Shown: positions 54,795 to 63,363 of the stretch, piece by piece
How positions within the stretch are numbered: the first letter of the stretch is position 1
Layout of the letters: each line of letters begins with the position of its first letter
Source: Marinobacter pelagius
GTDB lineage: Bacteria; Pseudomonadota; Gammaproteobacteria; Pseudomonadales; Oleiphilaceae
Length of the DNA: 64,000 nucleotides
Assembly: GCF_900114925.1 (NCBI RefSeq)
Contig: NZ_FOUR01000003.1
Coordinates: 372,001 to 436,000, forward strand
Reading direction: 5' to 3'
Position numbers and translations under genes: made by a program
Notes under the pieces: generated by a model
What the model was told of the DNA's origin: nothing
The model's database searches: none
The model's input: the letters and a program-made list of their open reading frames with translations, nothing else

Positions 54795-56059
54795 CAGCTC
54801 TCCGGTTGAAGATCAGCGGGAAGTCGCATCAATGGATGGGAATCGGCAACTCCGGCGGCCTTGACCACCGGAAACGCATCCTGCACCCAGCGCAGGGTAT
54901 CCACCGCCGGGCTGAACATCAGAATCTTCGCCTCCGGATACTTCCACAGCAGCCGGTCCACATTGTCATTGGGCTCATAGGGCACGTCCCCCACCCCGTC
55001 CTGGTTCCGGTCCCAGCCCAGATAATCACTCCAGAAATTGCCCTCACCCTCCTTCGACCACTCCTGGGTCCGGGTGGCCACATACTTCACCTGGCGCTGG
55101 TTGTTCACAAAGGCATTGCCGAACACCTGGTTATCCTCCGAACCGGCCGTGAGGTGAATCCCGATGTTACTGTCCGCGAAATAATTACCCTCGAAGGTGT
55201 TATAAAGCGAGTTATAGATAAACACCGCCTTCCCCTCGGCCCCGGAAATCGCCACCCCACCGGTCTTGCCCTCGGACACCCCGGTCACCACATTGCCCCG
55301 AAGCTCCGACTGGGTAATGAAATTCATCAGAATCCCATAGTTCTCATCATTCACCGACCGATTGTTGAACACCTTCAGCCGCTTGCTCTGCATCAACGCA
55401 TACCCGGTCCGCGTGCCGCGGGTAACGTTATCCTCCAGCAGATTATTCATCGAATACATGTAATGGATGCCATAACGCAGATCCGCCATCTCATTACCCC
55501 GGATCGTGTTGTTATTGGCCGTCTCGATATAAATCGCATCCCGGGTCTGACGGATATCATTCCCCTCGATCAACGCTCCGGTGGTATTGAACAGATGAAT
55601 CCCGTTGCCCCGATCCTGCGACCTCAACCGCGTCTCGCCACGGATGACATTCCCTCGCACCGTCACATCCGGCGTCGCATCCAACCACACCCCGAAAGCC
55701 GGCCCCTGCAAGCGATTATTCTCGATAACCGCCCCCCGAGCCTCCCGGGCCACAAAAATCCCCGCATCCAGCTCGTTCAGGTCCTCACCCCAGTTACGCA
55801 CCGTACAACCGGAAAACGTCACCTCCTCGGCAACAATATCCACGGCGTTCCCTTGCCCCCCGCCATCAATGACGGTATCGGGATGACAAGACACGGTGAC
55901 ACCGGGCACCCGGATAGCCAGAGGCGAAAGTTGCTCAGGAGGAAGCTCATAGGACGCGCCCGGTTCCAGGGCATCAAGTTCGTCTTGCAGGTCCGCGTTC
56001 GCGGTCAGCGATAAAAGAGCGACTGACAGGGCCACTCCATAACGCAAAAGTGAATACAT
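54794..56059 (-). CDS. nosD: NosD, periplasmic right-handed beta-helix maturation factor
   Basis: The ATG at 56059 follows AGAGAGA and gives 421 residues with a signal peptide ending LTANA at about 21. The rest is a right-handed beta-helix with repeated coils such as RGAVIENNRLQG, TGALIEGNDIRQT, NNTIRGNEMADL and MNNLLEDNVTRGT. NosD is needed for the CuZ site of NosZ. It begins the maturation part of the operon. A structured element (56113-56226) separates it from nosZ, which could allow different levels of NosZ and its assembly factors. Confidence 0.94.
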   Translation of the reverse strand: MYSLLRYGVALSVALLSLTANADLQDELDALEPGASYELPPEQLSPLAIRVPGVTVSCHPDTVIDGGGQGNAVDIVAEEVTFSGCTVRNWGEDLNELDAGIFVAREARGAVIENNRLQGPAFGVWLDATPDVTVRGNVIRGETRLRSQDRGNGIHLFNTTGALIEGNDIRQTRDAIYIETANNNTIRGNEMADLRYGIHYMYSMNNLLEDNVTRGTRTGYALMQSKRLKVFNNRSVNDENYGILMNFITQSELRGNVVTGVSEGKTGGVAISGAEGKAVFIYNSLYNTFEGNYFADSNIGIHLTAGSEDNQVFGNAFVNNQRQVKYVATRTQEWSKEGEGNFWSDYLGWDRNQDGVGDVPYEPNDNVDRLLWKYPEAKILMFSPAVDTLRWVQDAFPVVKAAGVADSHPLMRLPADLQPES

Positions 56060-56112
56060 CAATGTCTCTCTAGAAACGAAAAGAATGGCAGAGGACTGCA
56101 CTCAAGCTTGGC

Positions 56113-56226
56113 AAGCCAAGAGGAAAGCCCTTTCCAAAACTGTGCGGAGCCATGGATGGCGGAGCCCAAGCGTCACAGGGACGTGCCGCCAGGAGCGTGT
56201 TTTGGAAAGGGCTTTCCTCTTGGGTT
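56113..56226 (+). repeat. Structured intergenic element, copy F
   Basis: Arms of 28 nt at 56113-56140 and 56199-56226 pair at 27 positions around a 58-nt core. The plus-strand core has GCCA/TGGC with loop TGGA and CAC/GTG with loop AGGGAC. It lies between nosZ and nosD, both on the minus strand, so here the GGA strand is antisense to the operon. The inner arm TCCAAAAC is shared with copies D and G. Confidence 0.88.
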
Positions 56227-56287
56227 GCTTCTCCGAAGTCAGAAATCACCAGGACCCCAAAAGGAGTCCCGGCGAAAGAGTAGCCTA

Positions 56288-58192
56288 TCAGGCCTTCTCA
56301 ACAATCATGCGACCACCCATCTCCATGTGCAGCGCATGACAGAACCAGTTGCAGTAGTACCAGTACACACCCGGCTTACCGGCAGTAAAGGTCACCGAAG
56401 CCGTCTGCTGAGGACTGATCTCCATGCTCACACCATGGTTCACCATACAGAAACCATGGGTCACATCCTCAATAGTGTCCTGGTTGGACACATACACCGT
56501 GACCTCATCCCCTTCCTTGACCTTGAACTCGGTCATACCGTACTGCGGCGCAACCGAGGTCATGTAAACACGCACCTTGTTGCCGTCACGGATCACCTTG
56601 TTATCGGCCTCCAGGGTCACACCATCCTTCTTCGCCTGCTCAACCGCAGAGGCAAAGAAAGGATCATCACGATCGTAAATCTTCTTGGTCTTGATCTGGT
56701 CACGACGCACCAGAATACAATCGTGCGGCTCGGCGTAAGTCGGGCCATCATGCACCAGCTTCATCTCCTCGCCGGAAATGTCGATCAGCTGGTCGTTCTC
56801 CGGATGCAGCGGGCCTACCGGCAGGAAGCGATCCTTGGAGAACTTGGACAGAACCACCAGCCACTTGCCATCGGCATCCCGGGACTCGGTCAGGGACGCG
56901 TGGTTGTGGCCCGGCTGATAATGTACGTCCAGCTTCTGGCGGATGTAGTTCACGTCCTCGCCATTGTAGTGCTTGATGGCATCGGCAATGTTCCACTTGC
57001 ACACCTGGCTGTCGATGAACAGCGTGGTGTAAGCGTTGCCACGACCGTCGAAGGTAGTGTGCAGCGGCCCGAGGCCCAGCTCCGGCTCGGCAACAATGGT
57101 GTCCCGCAGTTCGATCTTGTTGTCGAACAGGTCATCCAGCTTGTCGATGGCAATGACGGAACAGGTCGGAGACAGCTTGCCGTTGGCGATGAAGTACTTG
57201 CCATCCGGAGAGGTGTTCAGACCGTGCGGGTTCTTCGGAACCGGGATGTAACGGGTCAGCTCGGAATCGCCGCGGCCGTCCACCACCGGTACATCGGAGT
57301 CACCGATGGTCTTGAAGTTACCGGCTTTCACCGCCGCTTCGATGCGCTCAACGTTGAACACCACAACCCAGTCGCGGTCATTGCGCATGGTGCCGGCCAG
57401 ATCCACCGCCTTCTCGGAGTTGTAGCAGGTGGAAGCGGCGTACTTGCCAGTGTAGTCGGCATCGGTGTTATCCAGGTTGCCGTCCACGATCACCTGCCAG
57501 GCCACTTCCATGGTGTCCGCGTCAATGGCGTTGAACATGGTGTAGCTATTTTCCAGGCTGAACTCGCTGCCGTCGTTCGGCTGCGGGATCACAAACTCGG
57601 CGTTGCAAAAAACGTACTTGGTACGGGGCACTTTCTGCAGACGCAGACCGTGGATCGCCTGCACATTCGGAATGTGGGTGATCTTGTCCGTCTTCATGAT
57701 ATCCAGACGGATCCGCGCTACCCGGGTGTTGGCCTTGTCGTTGATGAACAGGTACTTGCCATCGTAACGACCGTCGGTCATCGAAATATGCGGGTGGTGG
57801 CAATCACCGTTCAGGAACTGCTGGTCGCCGCCGAGGATTTCCTTACTCTCGTTGGTGATACCCCAGCCCGTGGCCGAGTCCACGTTGAAGACCGGAATCC
57901 GCATCAGCTCGCGCATGGACGGCACGCCCAATACGCGCACCTCGCCCTGGTGACCACCGCTCCAGAAACCGTAGTATTCATCCAGTTCACCGGGATGGAC
58001 CACAGCATTGTTGCGAGCCTCCTTGGCGGCGGCAGCAAAGGACTCACGGCTCATCACCGCAGTACCCAGACCGGTAGCACCGGCGACACCGGCCAGTGCC
58101 GCAGCACCCATGAACCGGCGGCGGCTCTGGCCGCTTTCCGGAAGCTCCGGCGTATCCTTGGTCAGATCATCTCTTCTTTTCATAACATCCAA
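56288..58192 (-). CDS. nosZ: Nitrous oxide reductase NosZ
   Basis: This periplasmic homodimer reduces N2O to N2, the last step of denitrification. Its 634 residues start with a Tat signal (SRRRFMGAAALAGVAGATG), so this is the clade I type. The seven-bladed propeller carries CuZ histidines in DCHHPHIS, AIHGLR, PHGLNTSPDG, GPLHTTFDG, GHNHASLTE and AEPHDC. The C-terminal cupredoxin has the CuA site WYYCNWFCHALHMEM. The ATG at 58192 has GGAG 4 nt upstream; an ATG 9 nt further in is an alternative. It follows nosR by 55 nt. Confidence 0.98.
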   Translation of the reverse strand: MDVMKRRDDLTKDTPELPESGQSRRRFMGAAALAGVAGATGLGTAVMSRESFAAAAKEARNNAVVHPGELDEYYGFWSGGHQGEVRVLGVPSMRELMRIPVFNVDSATGWGITNESKEILGGDQQFLNGDCHHPHISMTDGRYDGKYLFINDKANTRVARIRLDIMKTDKITHIPNVQAIHGLRLQKVPRTKYVFCNAEFVIPQPNDGSEFSLENSYTMFNAIDADTMEVAWQVIVDGNLDNTDADYTGKYAASTCYNSEKAVDLAGTMRNDRDWVVVFNVERIEAAVKAGNFKTIGDSDVPVVDGRGDSELTRYIPVPKNPHGLNTSPDGKYFIANGKLSPTCSVIAIDKLDDLFDNKIELRDTIVAEPELGLGPLHTTFDGRGNAYTTLFIDSQVCKWNIADAIKHYNGEDVNYIRQKLDVHYQPGHNHASLTESRDADGKWLVVLSKFSKDRFLPVGPLHPENDQLIDISGEEMKLVHDGPTYAEPHDCILVRRDQIKTKKIYDRDDPFFASAVEQAKKDGVTLEADNKVIRDGNKVRVYMTSVAPQYGMTEFKVKEGDEVTVYVSNQDTIEDVTHGFCMVNHGVSMEISPQQTASVTFTAGKPGVYWYYCNWFCHALHMEMGGRMIVEKA

Positions 58193-58247
58193 CTCCGTTA
58201 TTGGTTATGGCGGTTTTTGCTTCTCATGTTTTCTTTTTTGGGACTGC

Positions 58248-60410
58248 TCAGGACACCTGAACCACGGGGATTTCCTCCGGATGGCCCGGTGCATTGTGGC
58301 CACGGCGTTTACCGCGACGCTTGACGATCAGCGGCGGGCACTTGTGGTCATCGAAATAGGTCATCTGGCAGTCCAGGCAGTAGTGGCATTCCATGTAGTT
58401 GATGTGCCCGTCCGGATGGATCGCCTGGACTTCACACTCGTGGTCGCACAGCCTGCAGGGGTTGCCGCATTCTTTCCGGCGCTTGAGCCAGTCGAACACC
58501 CGCAGCTTCGTGGGCAGGGCCAGGGCCGCGCCCAGCGGGCACATGTAGCGACAGAAAACCTTGCGAGTGAACAGGTTGACCACCAGCAACAGCACCGCAT
58601 AGGTCACAAACGGCCAGCTCCGGTCGAATTTGAGCGTGATGGCAGTCTTGAAGGGCTCCACCTCGGCCAGTTTTTCTGCGGTGGCCATGGACTCCAGGGA
58701 CACGCCAAACAGCACCAGCAGGATGATGTACTTGATCGCCCACAGCCGCTCATGCACGGCAAACGGCACGGTGTACTGGGGCACCTTGAGCTTGCGGGCG
58801 ATCTCGTTGAGCAGTTCCTGCAGTGCCCCGAACGGACACAGCCAGCCGCAGTAGACCGCCCGCCCCCACAGCAGGATGATGCCGGCCACGACGGCCCAGA
58901 GAATGAAAATGACCGGATCAATCAGGAAGGTTTCCCACTTGAAACCACTGATCAGGCTGTTCACGAAGGTCAGCACGTTGACAATGGATAGCTGCCCGAG
59001 GGCATACCAGCCGATAAAGAACAGGGTGTAGGTCAGGAAGGCATGGCGGATCCAGCGCATCATCTTCGGCTTCTTCACCAGCCAGTCCTGGAAGAACAGG
59101 ATGAACAGCAGCACACCGATGCCCAGGGCCAGCACAATGATCTGGAACTCCTTCTGGTACCACACCTGGACCCACATGGGCTGGGACTCCAGCCACTCTT
59201 CCTCGGTGACCACCCGCTCCGGGCGGGTGTAATACTGGTCCGGCAGCTGGTATTCGAGGGGGAATACCTGGAACTCGCTGTCCAGCGGCCCGGTCTGGCG
59301 CTTCACGGTGAGCTCAAGCGTCCAGGGCGTACCCGGATCGAAGTCGTACTGCTGGCGAATGATGAAGATCGCCATCTCGGAAAACTCGAGCATACCCTCG
59401 GCATAGACATCGCTGAGCCGATAGAAGTCGAGGTCACGGAAATTGAACGTGTCACCGAACTGGCGAATCTGGACCCGGTCGAAGATGCCACCGCGTACGT
59501 AGCCGGAGCCCTTGAAGGAGTATCTACCATTGGCCATCACGGCAATGGCATGCTCACCCGGCTTCAGTTCGGACATCAGCCACTGGTACTGGCTTTCACC
59601 CAGCAGATTACGGCCGATGGTCGGAGCGTCCAGGTAGGCGGTGTACAGGTCGATCAGAGGCCTGTCCCGCTGCCCCTTGCCAGCCGCGTCGACGCCTTCG
59701 GCTGGCGTACCCTTGAAGGAGTCATCTACCTGCCCCCTGGTGAGCAGCAGCCGGCGAATGGAGCCGTCACCAGTCAGCTCGGTCCAGCTTTTCTGCTCGA
59801 AGGCTTCTTTGTCGACGGTGGCCTTCGGCGGACGCGACTTTTCGCCGCCTTCCACCATACCCAGCTCAACGCCGACACGGTGGGCGGTACGCATGATGAC
59901 TTCATTGATCACCATGACTGTAACGGTAGCGCCGGACAGTCCGTCCACGGCCACCTTGCGCTCATTCGAGGTGCCGCCCACGGTAACCCGCTGATCAGCC
60001 TTGAGACCGGCGTACTGGTCGGTAAAGATGTGGAGTTTGCTCTCCGGGATTCCTACCAGCAGGATGGGCTCGTCATGGTGGATGACCTTGGCGGCGAGGA
60101 TAGTGCCTTCGGTGTCGAGCACCACCATGGCGTTGACCGGCTTGCCGGAATAGGCAGGGGTCTGCACGAAATCCAGGGACTGGTAGGCGTAACCCTTCAG
60201 TTCGTCCCCGGCGTAGAGTTCCTGAATGGCGCGATTACCTTCTCTCGGCACCATCTCGGTCACCGAGGGCAACGCCTGCTCGATCACCTGCCGGCCAGCC
60301 ACGGGCTCGTACTGGTCCACTGGCATGGCCAGAACGGCAGTGCTGACAAGGGTAAAAAGAAATACTGCAAAGCTTCGAACTGCTAAGCCCACGAGAGCCC
60401 CCATATCCAT
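58248..60410 (-). CDS. nosR: NosR, membrane-bound electron donor/regulator of N2O reduction
   Basis: This is an inner-membrane flavo-iron-sulfur protein needed for nosZ expression and for electron supply to NosZ. I start at the ATG at 60410 (MDMGALVG), giving 720 residues; the ATG at 60404 is equally possible and no clear ribosome binding site is seen. The periplasmic FMN-binding domain (DGLSGATVTVMVIN at about 163, FMN on Thr) follows a signal segment. Five or six membrane helices come next, then cytoplasmic clusters CGWLCPFG, CRYMCPLG, CGNPCRLCDHEC and CHYCLDCQ. It is first in the nos operon. Confidence 0.96.
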   Translation of the reverse strand: MDMGALVGLAVRSFAVFLFTLVSTAVLAMPVDQYEPVAGRQVIEQALPSVTEMVPREGNRAIQELYAGDELKGYAYQSLDFVQTPAYSGKPVNAMVVLDTEGTILAAKVIHHDEPILLVGIPESKLHIFTDQYAGLKADQRVTVGGTSNERKVAVDGLSGATVTVMVINEVIMRTAHRVGVELGMVEGGEKSRPPKATVDKEAFEQKSWTELTGDGSIRRLLLTRGQVDDSFKGTPAEGVDAAGKGQRDRPLIDLYTAYLDAPTIGRNLLGESQYQWLMSELKPGEHAIAVMANGRYSFKGSGYVRGGIFDRVQIRQFGDTFNFRDLDFYRLSDVYAEGMLEFSEMAIFIIRQQYDFDPGTPWTLELTVKRQTGPLDSEFQVFPLEYQLPDQYYTRPERVVTEEEWLESQPMWVQVWYQKEFQIIVLALGIGVLLFILFFQDWLVKKPKMMRWIRHAFLTYTLFFIGWYALGQLSIVNVLTFVNSLISGFKWETFLIDPVIFILWAVVAGIILLWGRAVYCGWLCPFGALQELLNEIARKLKVPQYTVPFAVHERLWAIKYIILLVLFGVSLESMATAEKLAEVEPFKTAITLKFDRSWPFVTYAVLLLVVNLFTRKVFCRYMCPLGAALALPTKLRVFDWLKRRKECGNPCRLCDHECEVQAIHPDGHINYMECHYCLDCQMTYFDDHKCPPLIVKRRGKRRGHNAPGHPEEIPVVQVS

Positions 60411-60499
60411 AGGTATATCAAAAGCTTGGTCAATTATTGATGGAAAGGAAATACCCCTAATTGAATACACCCCGGGGGTCAGGCCCACCGGGGCTCGGT

Positions 60500-60901
60500 T
60501 CAGCCCAGGTCGATTGCTTCGCCCTGGCCGTTCAGGGGCAGGTAGTTTCCGATGTGACCCATGCGGATGCCCTCTACCATCATGGTCAGGGGCTGCTGGG
60601 CCTCGTCACTGGAAGGGGCGACACCTCCGCGACCGGACATGGCAGCCACGAACACCATGTCCCAGGGTTGGCCGGTGGCTTGTGATTCCTGGGCCAGCAC
60701 GTTGAATTCGGGGGCTTCGTCAGGGGTTTTATCAACGCAGATAACGGGGGTCAGTGCGCCACCCTCGCCGCGCTCGAACGCGGCTTTTTCTTCTGCAGAG
60801 GCATCATCCGGCAGCTCCGCTCGGCAGAAGACAAACAACAGACGCTGGGGTTCGGACTGCTCGCGGGTGGCCTGGATGAGATCCTGGTAGTTGCTGATCA
60901 T
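60500..60901 (-). CDS. Small conserved protein upstream of nosR
   Basis: The ATG at 60901 follows AAGGAACACCC and gives 133 residues (MISNYQDLIQATREQSEPQRLLFVF). It contains VFVAAMSGRGGVAPSSDEA and ends with a stretch NYLPLNGQGEA. Similar proteins in other proteobacteria are often labelled ribonucleotide reductase subunit alpha, but it has none of the features of that enzyme and I would not trust the label. It is soluble and unrecognised by function. It lies between the Dnr/DGC group and nosR and is probably expressed with them. Confidence 0.75.
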   Translation of the reverse strand: MISNYQDLIQATREQSEPQRLLFVFCRAELPDDASAEEKAAFERGEGGALTPVICVDKTPDEAPEFNVLAQESQATGQPWDMVFVAAMSGRGGVAPSSDEAQQPLTMMVEGIRMGHIGNYLPLNGQGEAIDLG

Positions 60902-60938
60902 GGGTGTTCCTTGAAAAGAAAGGGGTGTCCGCCGGGAC

Positions 60939-61325
60939 TTACGCCTGGCGGGCAATCAGTCGTTCGCCGAGCGAAAGGCTGCGAACTTCGTCGCAGACTT
61001 CCTCGACCGCCTCGTCACCGTAACTCTGACCGTAGTGTTTCTTGAAGCCGAATTCGTACAGGCGGACGTGTTCATCCGGTTCCACACCGACGTTTTCCAG
61101 GCAGGCACGGGCGCAATGCAGGGGGCAGCCGTCGATCACGGTGATCGGGCGGCCGGACTGGGCGGTTTTCACCAGTGCCGGCACTTTGCCACCAACTCCG
61201 GAGATGCAGGACATCTCGAAGCTGCCTTCGTGGTCCAGGCGGACAGCCGCGTTGTTGGCCAGCTGCGCCACGTCGGAGCAGCCGGAGCAGGAATAGATCA
61301 GCGGGCGTTGCTTTCTCGGTTTCAC
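60939..61325 (-). CDS. DGC-domain putative zinc-binding protein
   Basis: This 128-residue protein has conserved cysteines in YSCSGCSDVAQ at about 12-15, SCISGVGG at about 40 and the DGC motif in VIDGCPLHCARACLEN at about 64-79. This matches the DGC family of putative zinc-binding proteins of unknown role. The 37-nt spacing to the following small gene suggests one transcript. Its place between dnr and nosR points to a role in denitrification, perhaps in metal handling (inference). Confidence 0.8.
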   Translation of the reverse strand: MKPRKQRPLIYSCSGCSDVAQLANNAAVRLDHEGSFEMSCISGVGGKVPALVKTAQSGRPITVIDGCPLHCARACLENVGVEPDEHVRLYEFGFKKHYGQSYGDEAVEEVCDEVRSLSLGERLIARQA

Positions 61326-61367
61326 ACATCCTCCTCTGGAAGAGCCTGGAGGCTTCAGGGCAATGAA

Positions 61368-62117
61368 TTACTGGCTGATTTCAATCAGTCGCTGGGGATC
61401 GGAGATAAACAGTTTGCTCCGGTTTACCCGCACGAGGCCGTTGGATTTCAGGTCGGCCAGGATCCGGGAGAAAGTCTCCGGCTGCATGGCCAGCCTGGAG
61501 GCCACCAGGCATTTGGGCAGCGGAAGCTCCACTTCTCCGCCCTGCTCGGTGCCGTTGGGCAGCAGGTCGATCAGGTAGCGGATCAGTCGGTCCCGGGCGT
61601 TCTGGACGGTCATGATTTCCAGGTCGTGGAAGCGTGTAACGGCGCGCTTGGCGTAGTGGCTCAGGGCTGCCTGGGCGTACTCCGGATGCTGGTCCAGCAG
61701 CTCGCGATAGGCTTTGACCGGGATCATCAGCACTTCGCTGGATTTCAGGGCTTCGGCGTAGCAGGCATAGCGGGGCGGATCGGCGTAGATCATGACTTCG
61801 GCGAAGCAGTCGCCCGGAGCGATGCTGTCGAGGGTACGGTCGATGCCGGATGAATCCAGGCGGTACAGGCGCAGGCGGCCGGAGATCACGAAGAAGAAGT
61901 GATGGGCCGGCATGTCCTGGCGGTACAGCAGCTGATGGTGGCCGAGGCGAAGCCGCCGGGACTGCTGGATGAGGTTTTCAAGATCCCGGGGCCGGAGGTT
62001 GCGGAACAGCGGGTGGCTGCGCAGCGCCTGGAGGCCATCTTCGTCATCAAAGGGTTTGTTGACGGCTACGAGTACGGGTTTGCTGTAGCGGGTGTCGGCT
62101 GATTGCATCAGTGCCAT
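61368..62117 (-). CDS. dnr: Crp/Fnr-family regulator, Dnr-like
   Basis: This 249-residue regulator starts at the ATG at 62117 behind AGAGGGA. It has a cyclic-nucleotide-type sensor fold (HHQLLYRQDMPAHHFFFVISGRLRLYRLD), a dimer helix and a C-terminal helix-turn-helix with the recognition helix PETFSRILADLKSNGLV. The E..SR pattern in that helix is that of FNR, binding TTGAT-type sites. The N-terminal cysteine cluster of FNR/ANR is absent, so it is more likely a DNR/NnrR-type NO sensor. It lies between nos and nar genes, as regulators of denitrification do. Confidence 0.85.
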   Translation of the reverse strand: MALMQSADTRYSKPVLVAVNKPFDDEDGLQALRSHPLFRNLRPRDLENLIQQSRRLRLGHHQLLYRQDMPAHHFFFVISGRLRLYRLDSSGIDRTLDSIAPGDCFAEVMIYADPPRYACYAEALKSSEVLMIPVKAYRELLDQHPEYAQAALSHYAKRAVTRFHDLEIMTVQNARDRLIRYLIDLLPNGTEQGGEVELPLPKCLVASRLAMQPETFSRILADLKSNGLVRVNRSKLFISDPQRLIEISQ

Positions 62118-62153
62118 GTGAGTGTCCCTCTGCATATACATGCATTCAAAATC

Positions 62154-62167
62154 TTGATTTAAATGGT
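62154..62167. promoter_or_regulatory. FNR/DNR-like site before dnr
   Basis: TTGATTTAAATGGT has one perfect FNR half-site and lies 37 nt before the dnr start. The first 12 nt are identical to the stretch before dnrN (50616). Confidence 0.35.
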
Positions 62168-62230
62168 AGATGCAAACTGGTTGAAAATCGCTCCCCCGAT
62201 GGGGGTATTCGGGTGGTTATTCCTGAGTAA

Positions 62231-62244
62231 TTGACTTAACTCAA
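62231..62244. promoter_or_regulatory. FNR-box-like palindrome before dnr
   Basis: TTGACTTAACTCAA is a near match to the FNR/ANR consensus TTGAY-N4-RTCAA, with one deviation in the right half. It lies about 115 nt before dnr and could mediate anaerobic activation by an ANR encoded elsewhere. Confidence 0.5.
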
Positions 62245-62354
62245 AGATTAGTTTTGCTATCTACTTAAGTAAAATCAGGGCGCGGACTGGACGGGAGTTT
62301 CTTGCCAAAACGCGTTGCGTCGGCATGTCCCGCGGCCCTCGACAACTGGTGCAC

Positions 62355-62467
62355 AGCCTGGCGAAGCCCCCCTGTCCAAAACACGCTCCTTCGGCACGTC
62401 CCTGTGACGCTTGGGCTCCGCCATCCATGGCTCCGCACAGTTTTGGACAGGGGGTCTCCACCAGGCT
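62355..62467 (-). repeat. Structured intergenic element, copy G
   Basis: Arms of 28 nt at 62355-62382 and 62440-62467 pair at 25 positions around a 57-nt core. Two of the three mismatches (C-A at 62362/62460 and A-C at 62364/62458) become G-U pairs on the minus strand; the third does not. The minus-strand core has GCCA/TGGC with loop TGGA and CAC/GTG with loop AGGGAC. It lies just after the ppiC-like gene, which is on the minus strand, so the GGA strand is sense. Confidence 0.87.
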
Positions 62468-62490
62468 CCAGTGTTTGGGGGGCGTGGCCT

Positions 62491-63306
62491 TTACTGCATC
62501 AGCGGAGAATCCGGCAGTTCCAGATCTACACCTTCAACACCCGTTTCCGCAGCCAGTACCTGCAGGTACTGCCGGAATGCCCTTCTGGTCACGCTTTCGC
62601 TCAGGTATTGACGGATCTGGGGCTTCACGTGCTCGTAGGGCAATTGCTCACCGTCTATGCGCTGGTCGACGCGGACGATGTGCCAGCCGTAGCGGGTTTC
62701 GATCAGTTCCGGGTTCAGGCCTTCCTGGAGGCTGAGGACCGGGCGTTCGAACTCTTCCACGGTCTGGCCTTTGCTGATCTGGCCGAGGCTGCCGCCCTGG
62801 TGGCGGGATTCGCAGGCGGAGTATTGTTTGGCCAGTTCGGCAAACTGGGAGCGGCCATCCAGGAGGGCTGACAACAGTTGGCGGCCGGCCTCTTCCTGGC
62901 GGATGCGTTCCTGGACGTCGTCCGGGGCGGCGGCGAGGAGGATGTGGCTGACGGCCATCAGTGTCGGGCTGCGGAAGCGGGCCGGGTTGGCGGCGTAGAA
63001 GCGTTCGCAGTCTTCCTCGGTGGGGTCCGGGACGTTGAGTTCCAGCTCCAGGACGCGGGCGATGCGGTCTTCTTCGTCTTCAATGTCGTCCAGCTTCAGG
63101 AGCGCGGCCTGTTGCAGGAGCAGTTCGCGGATGACGAGGCTTTTGGCGGCTTCGTGCCAGGCCTCTGCCACTTCTTCCGCCGGGTGGTGCTGCATTTCCC
63201 GGGCGATGTCGTCTTCCGGAATCAGCGTTTCGCCCACGTAAACCGGCGGGAACTGGTTTCTGGGCTTGTCGGCTTCGCCAGTGGGGATCAGTTGCATGGT
63301 GTTCAC
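62491..63306 (-). CDS. PpiC-type peptidyl-prolyl cis-trans isomerase, nar-associated
   Basis: This 271-residue protein has an N-terminal helical part and a parvulin domain (about 110-225) with SHILLAAAPDD, FAELAKQYSACESRHQGGSLGQISKGQ and YGWHIVRVDQ. It resembles the NifM-like isomerase found directly after narI in Pseudomonas. No signal peptide is seen, so it probably assists folding of the cytoplasmic nitrate reductase (inference). It follows narI by 57 nt across a palindromic repeat. Confidence 0.88.
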   Translation of the reverse strand: MNTMQLIPTGEADKPRNQFPPVYVGETLIPEDDIAREMQHHPAEEVAEAWHEAAKSLVIRELLLQQAALLKLDDIEDEEDRIARVLELELNVPDPTEEDCERFYAANPARFRSPTLMAVSHILLAAAPDDVQERIRQEEAGRQLLSALLDGRSQFAELAKQYSACESRHQGGSLGQISKGQTVEEFERPVLSLQEGLNPELIETRYGWHIVRVDQRIDGEQLPYEHVKPQIRQYLSESVTRRAFRQYLQVLAAETGVEGVDLELPDSPLMQ

Positions 63307-63318
63307 CTTTGTAAAGTT

Positions 63319-63348
63319 GGGGTCTGATGAACGCTTTCATCTGACCCC
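63319..63348. repeat. GGGGTC-type palindromic repeat
   Basis: The 30-nt palindrome GGGGTCTGATGAA..TTCATCTGACCCC is followed by TTTTTC on the plus strand. It sits between narI and the ppiC-like gene. One outer position (T or A after GGGGTC) varies as in other copies. Confidence 0.85.
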
Positions 63349-63363
63349 TTTTTCATCTCAGAC

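Noticed and set aside
60430..60440. Palindrome TCAATTATTGA before nosR as an FNR/DNR box
   Set aside because: The half-sites point the wrong way for TTGAT-N4-ATCAA and the spacing does not fit, so it is not called.
2409..62467. Elements A-G as classical MITEs or insertion sequence remnants
   Set aside because: MITEs have shared terminal repeats and target duplications; here the outer arms differ at each locus while the centre is shared, and no target duplication was seen.
2416..62467. Elements A-G as integron attC sites
   Set aside because: attC sites have conserved ends with R' and R'' boxes and variable centres, the opposite of this pattern, and there are no cassette-like genes or integrase.
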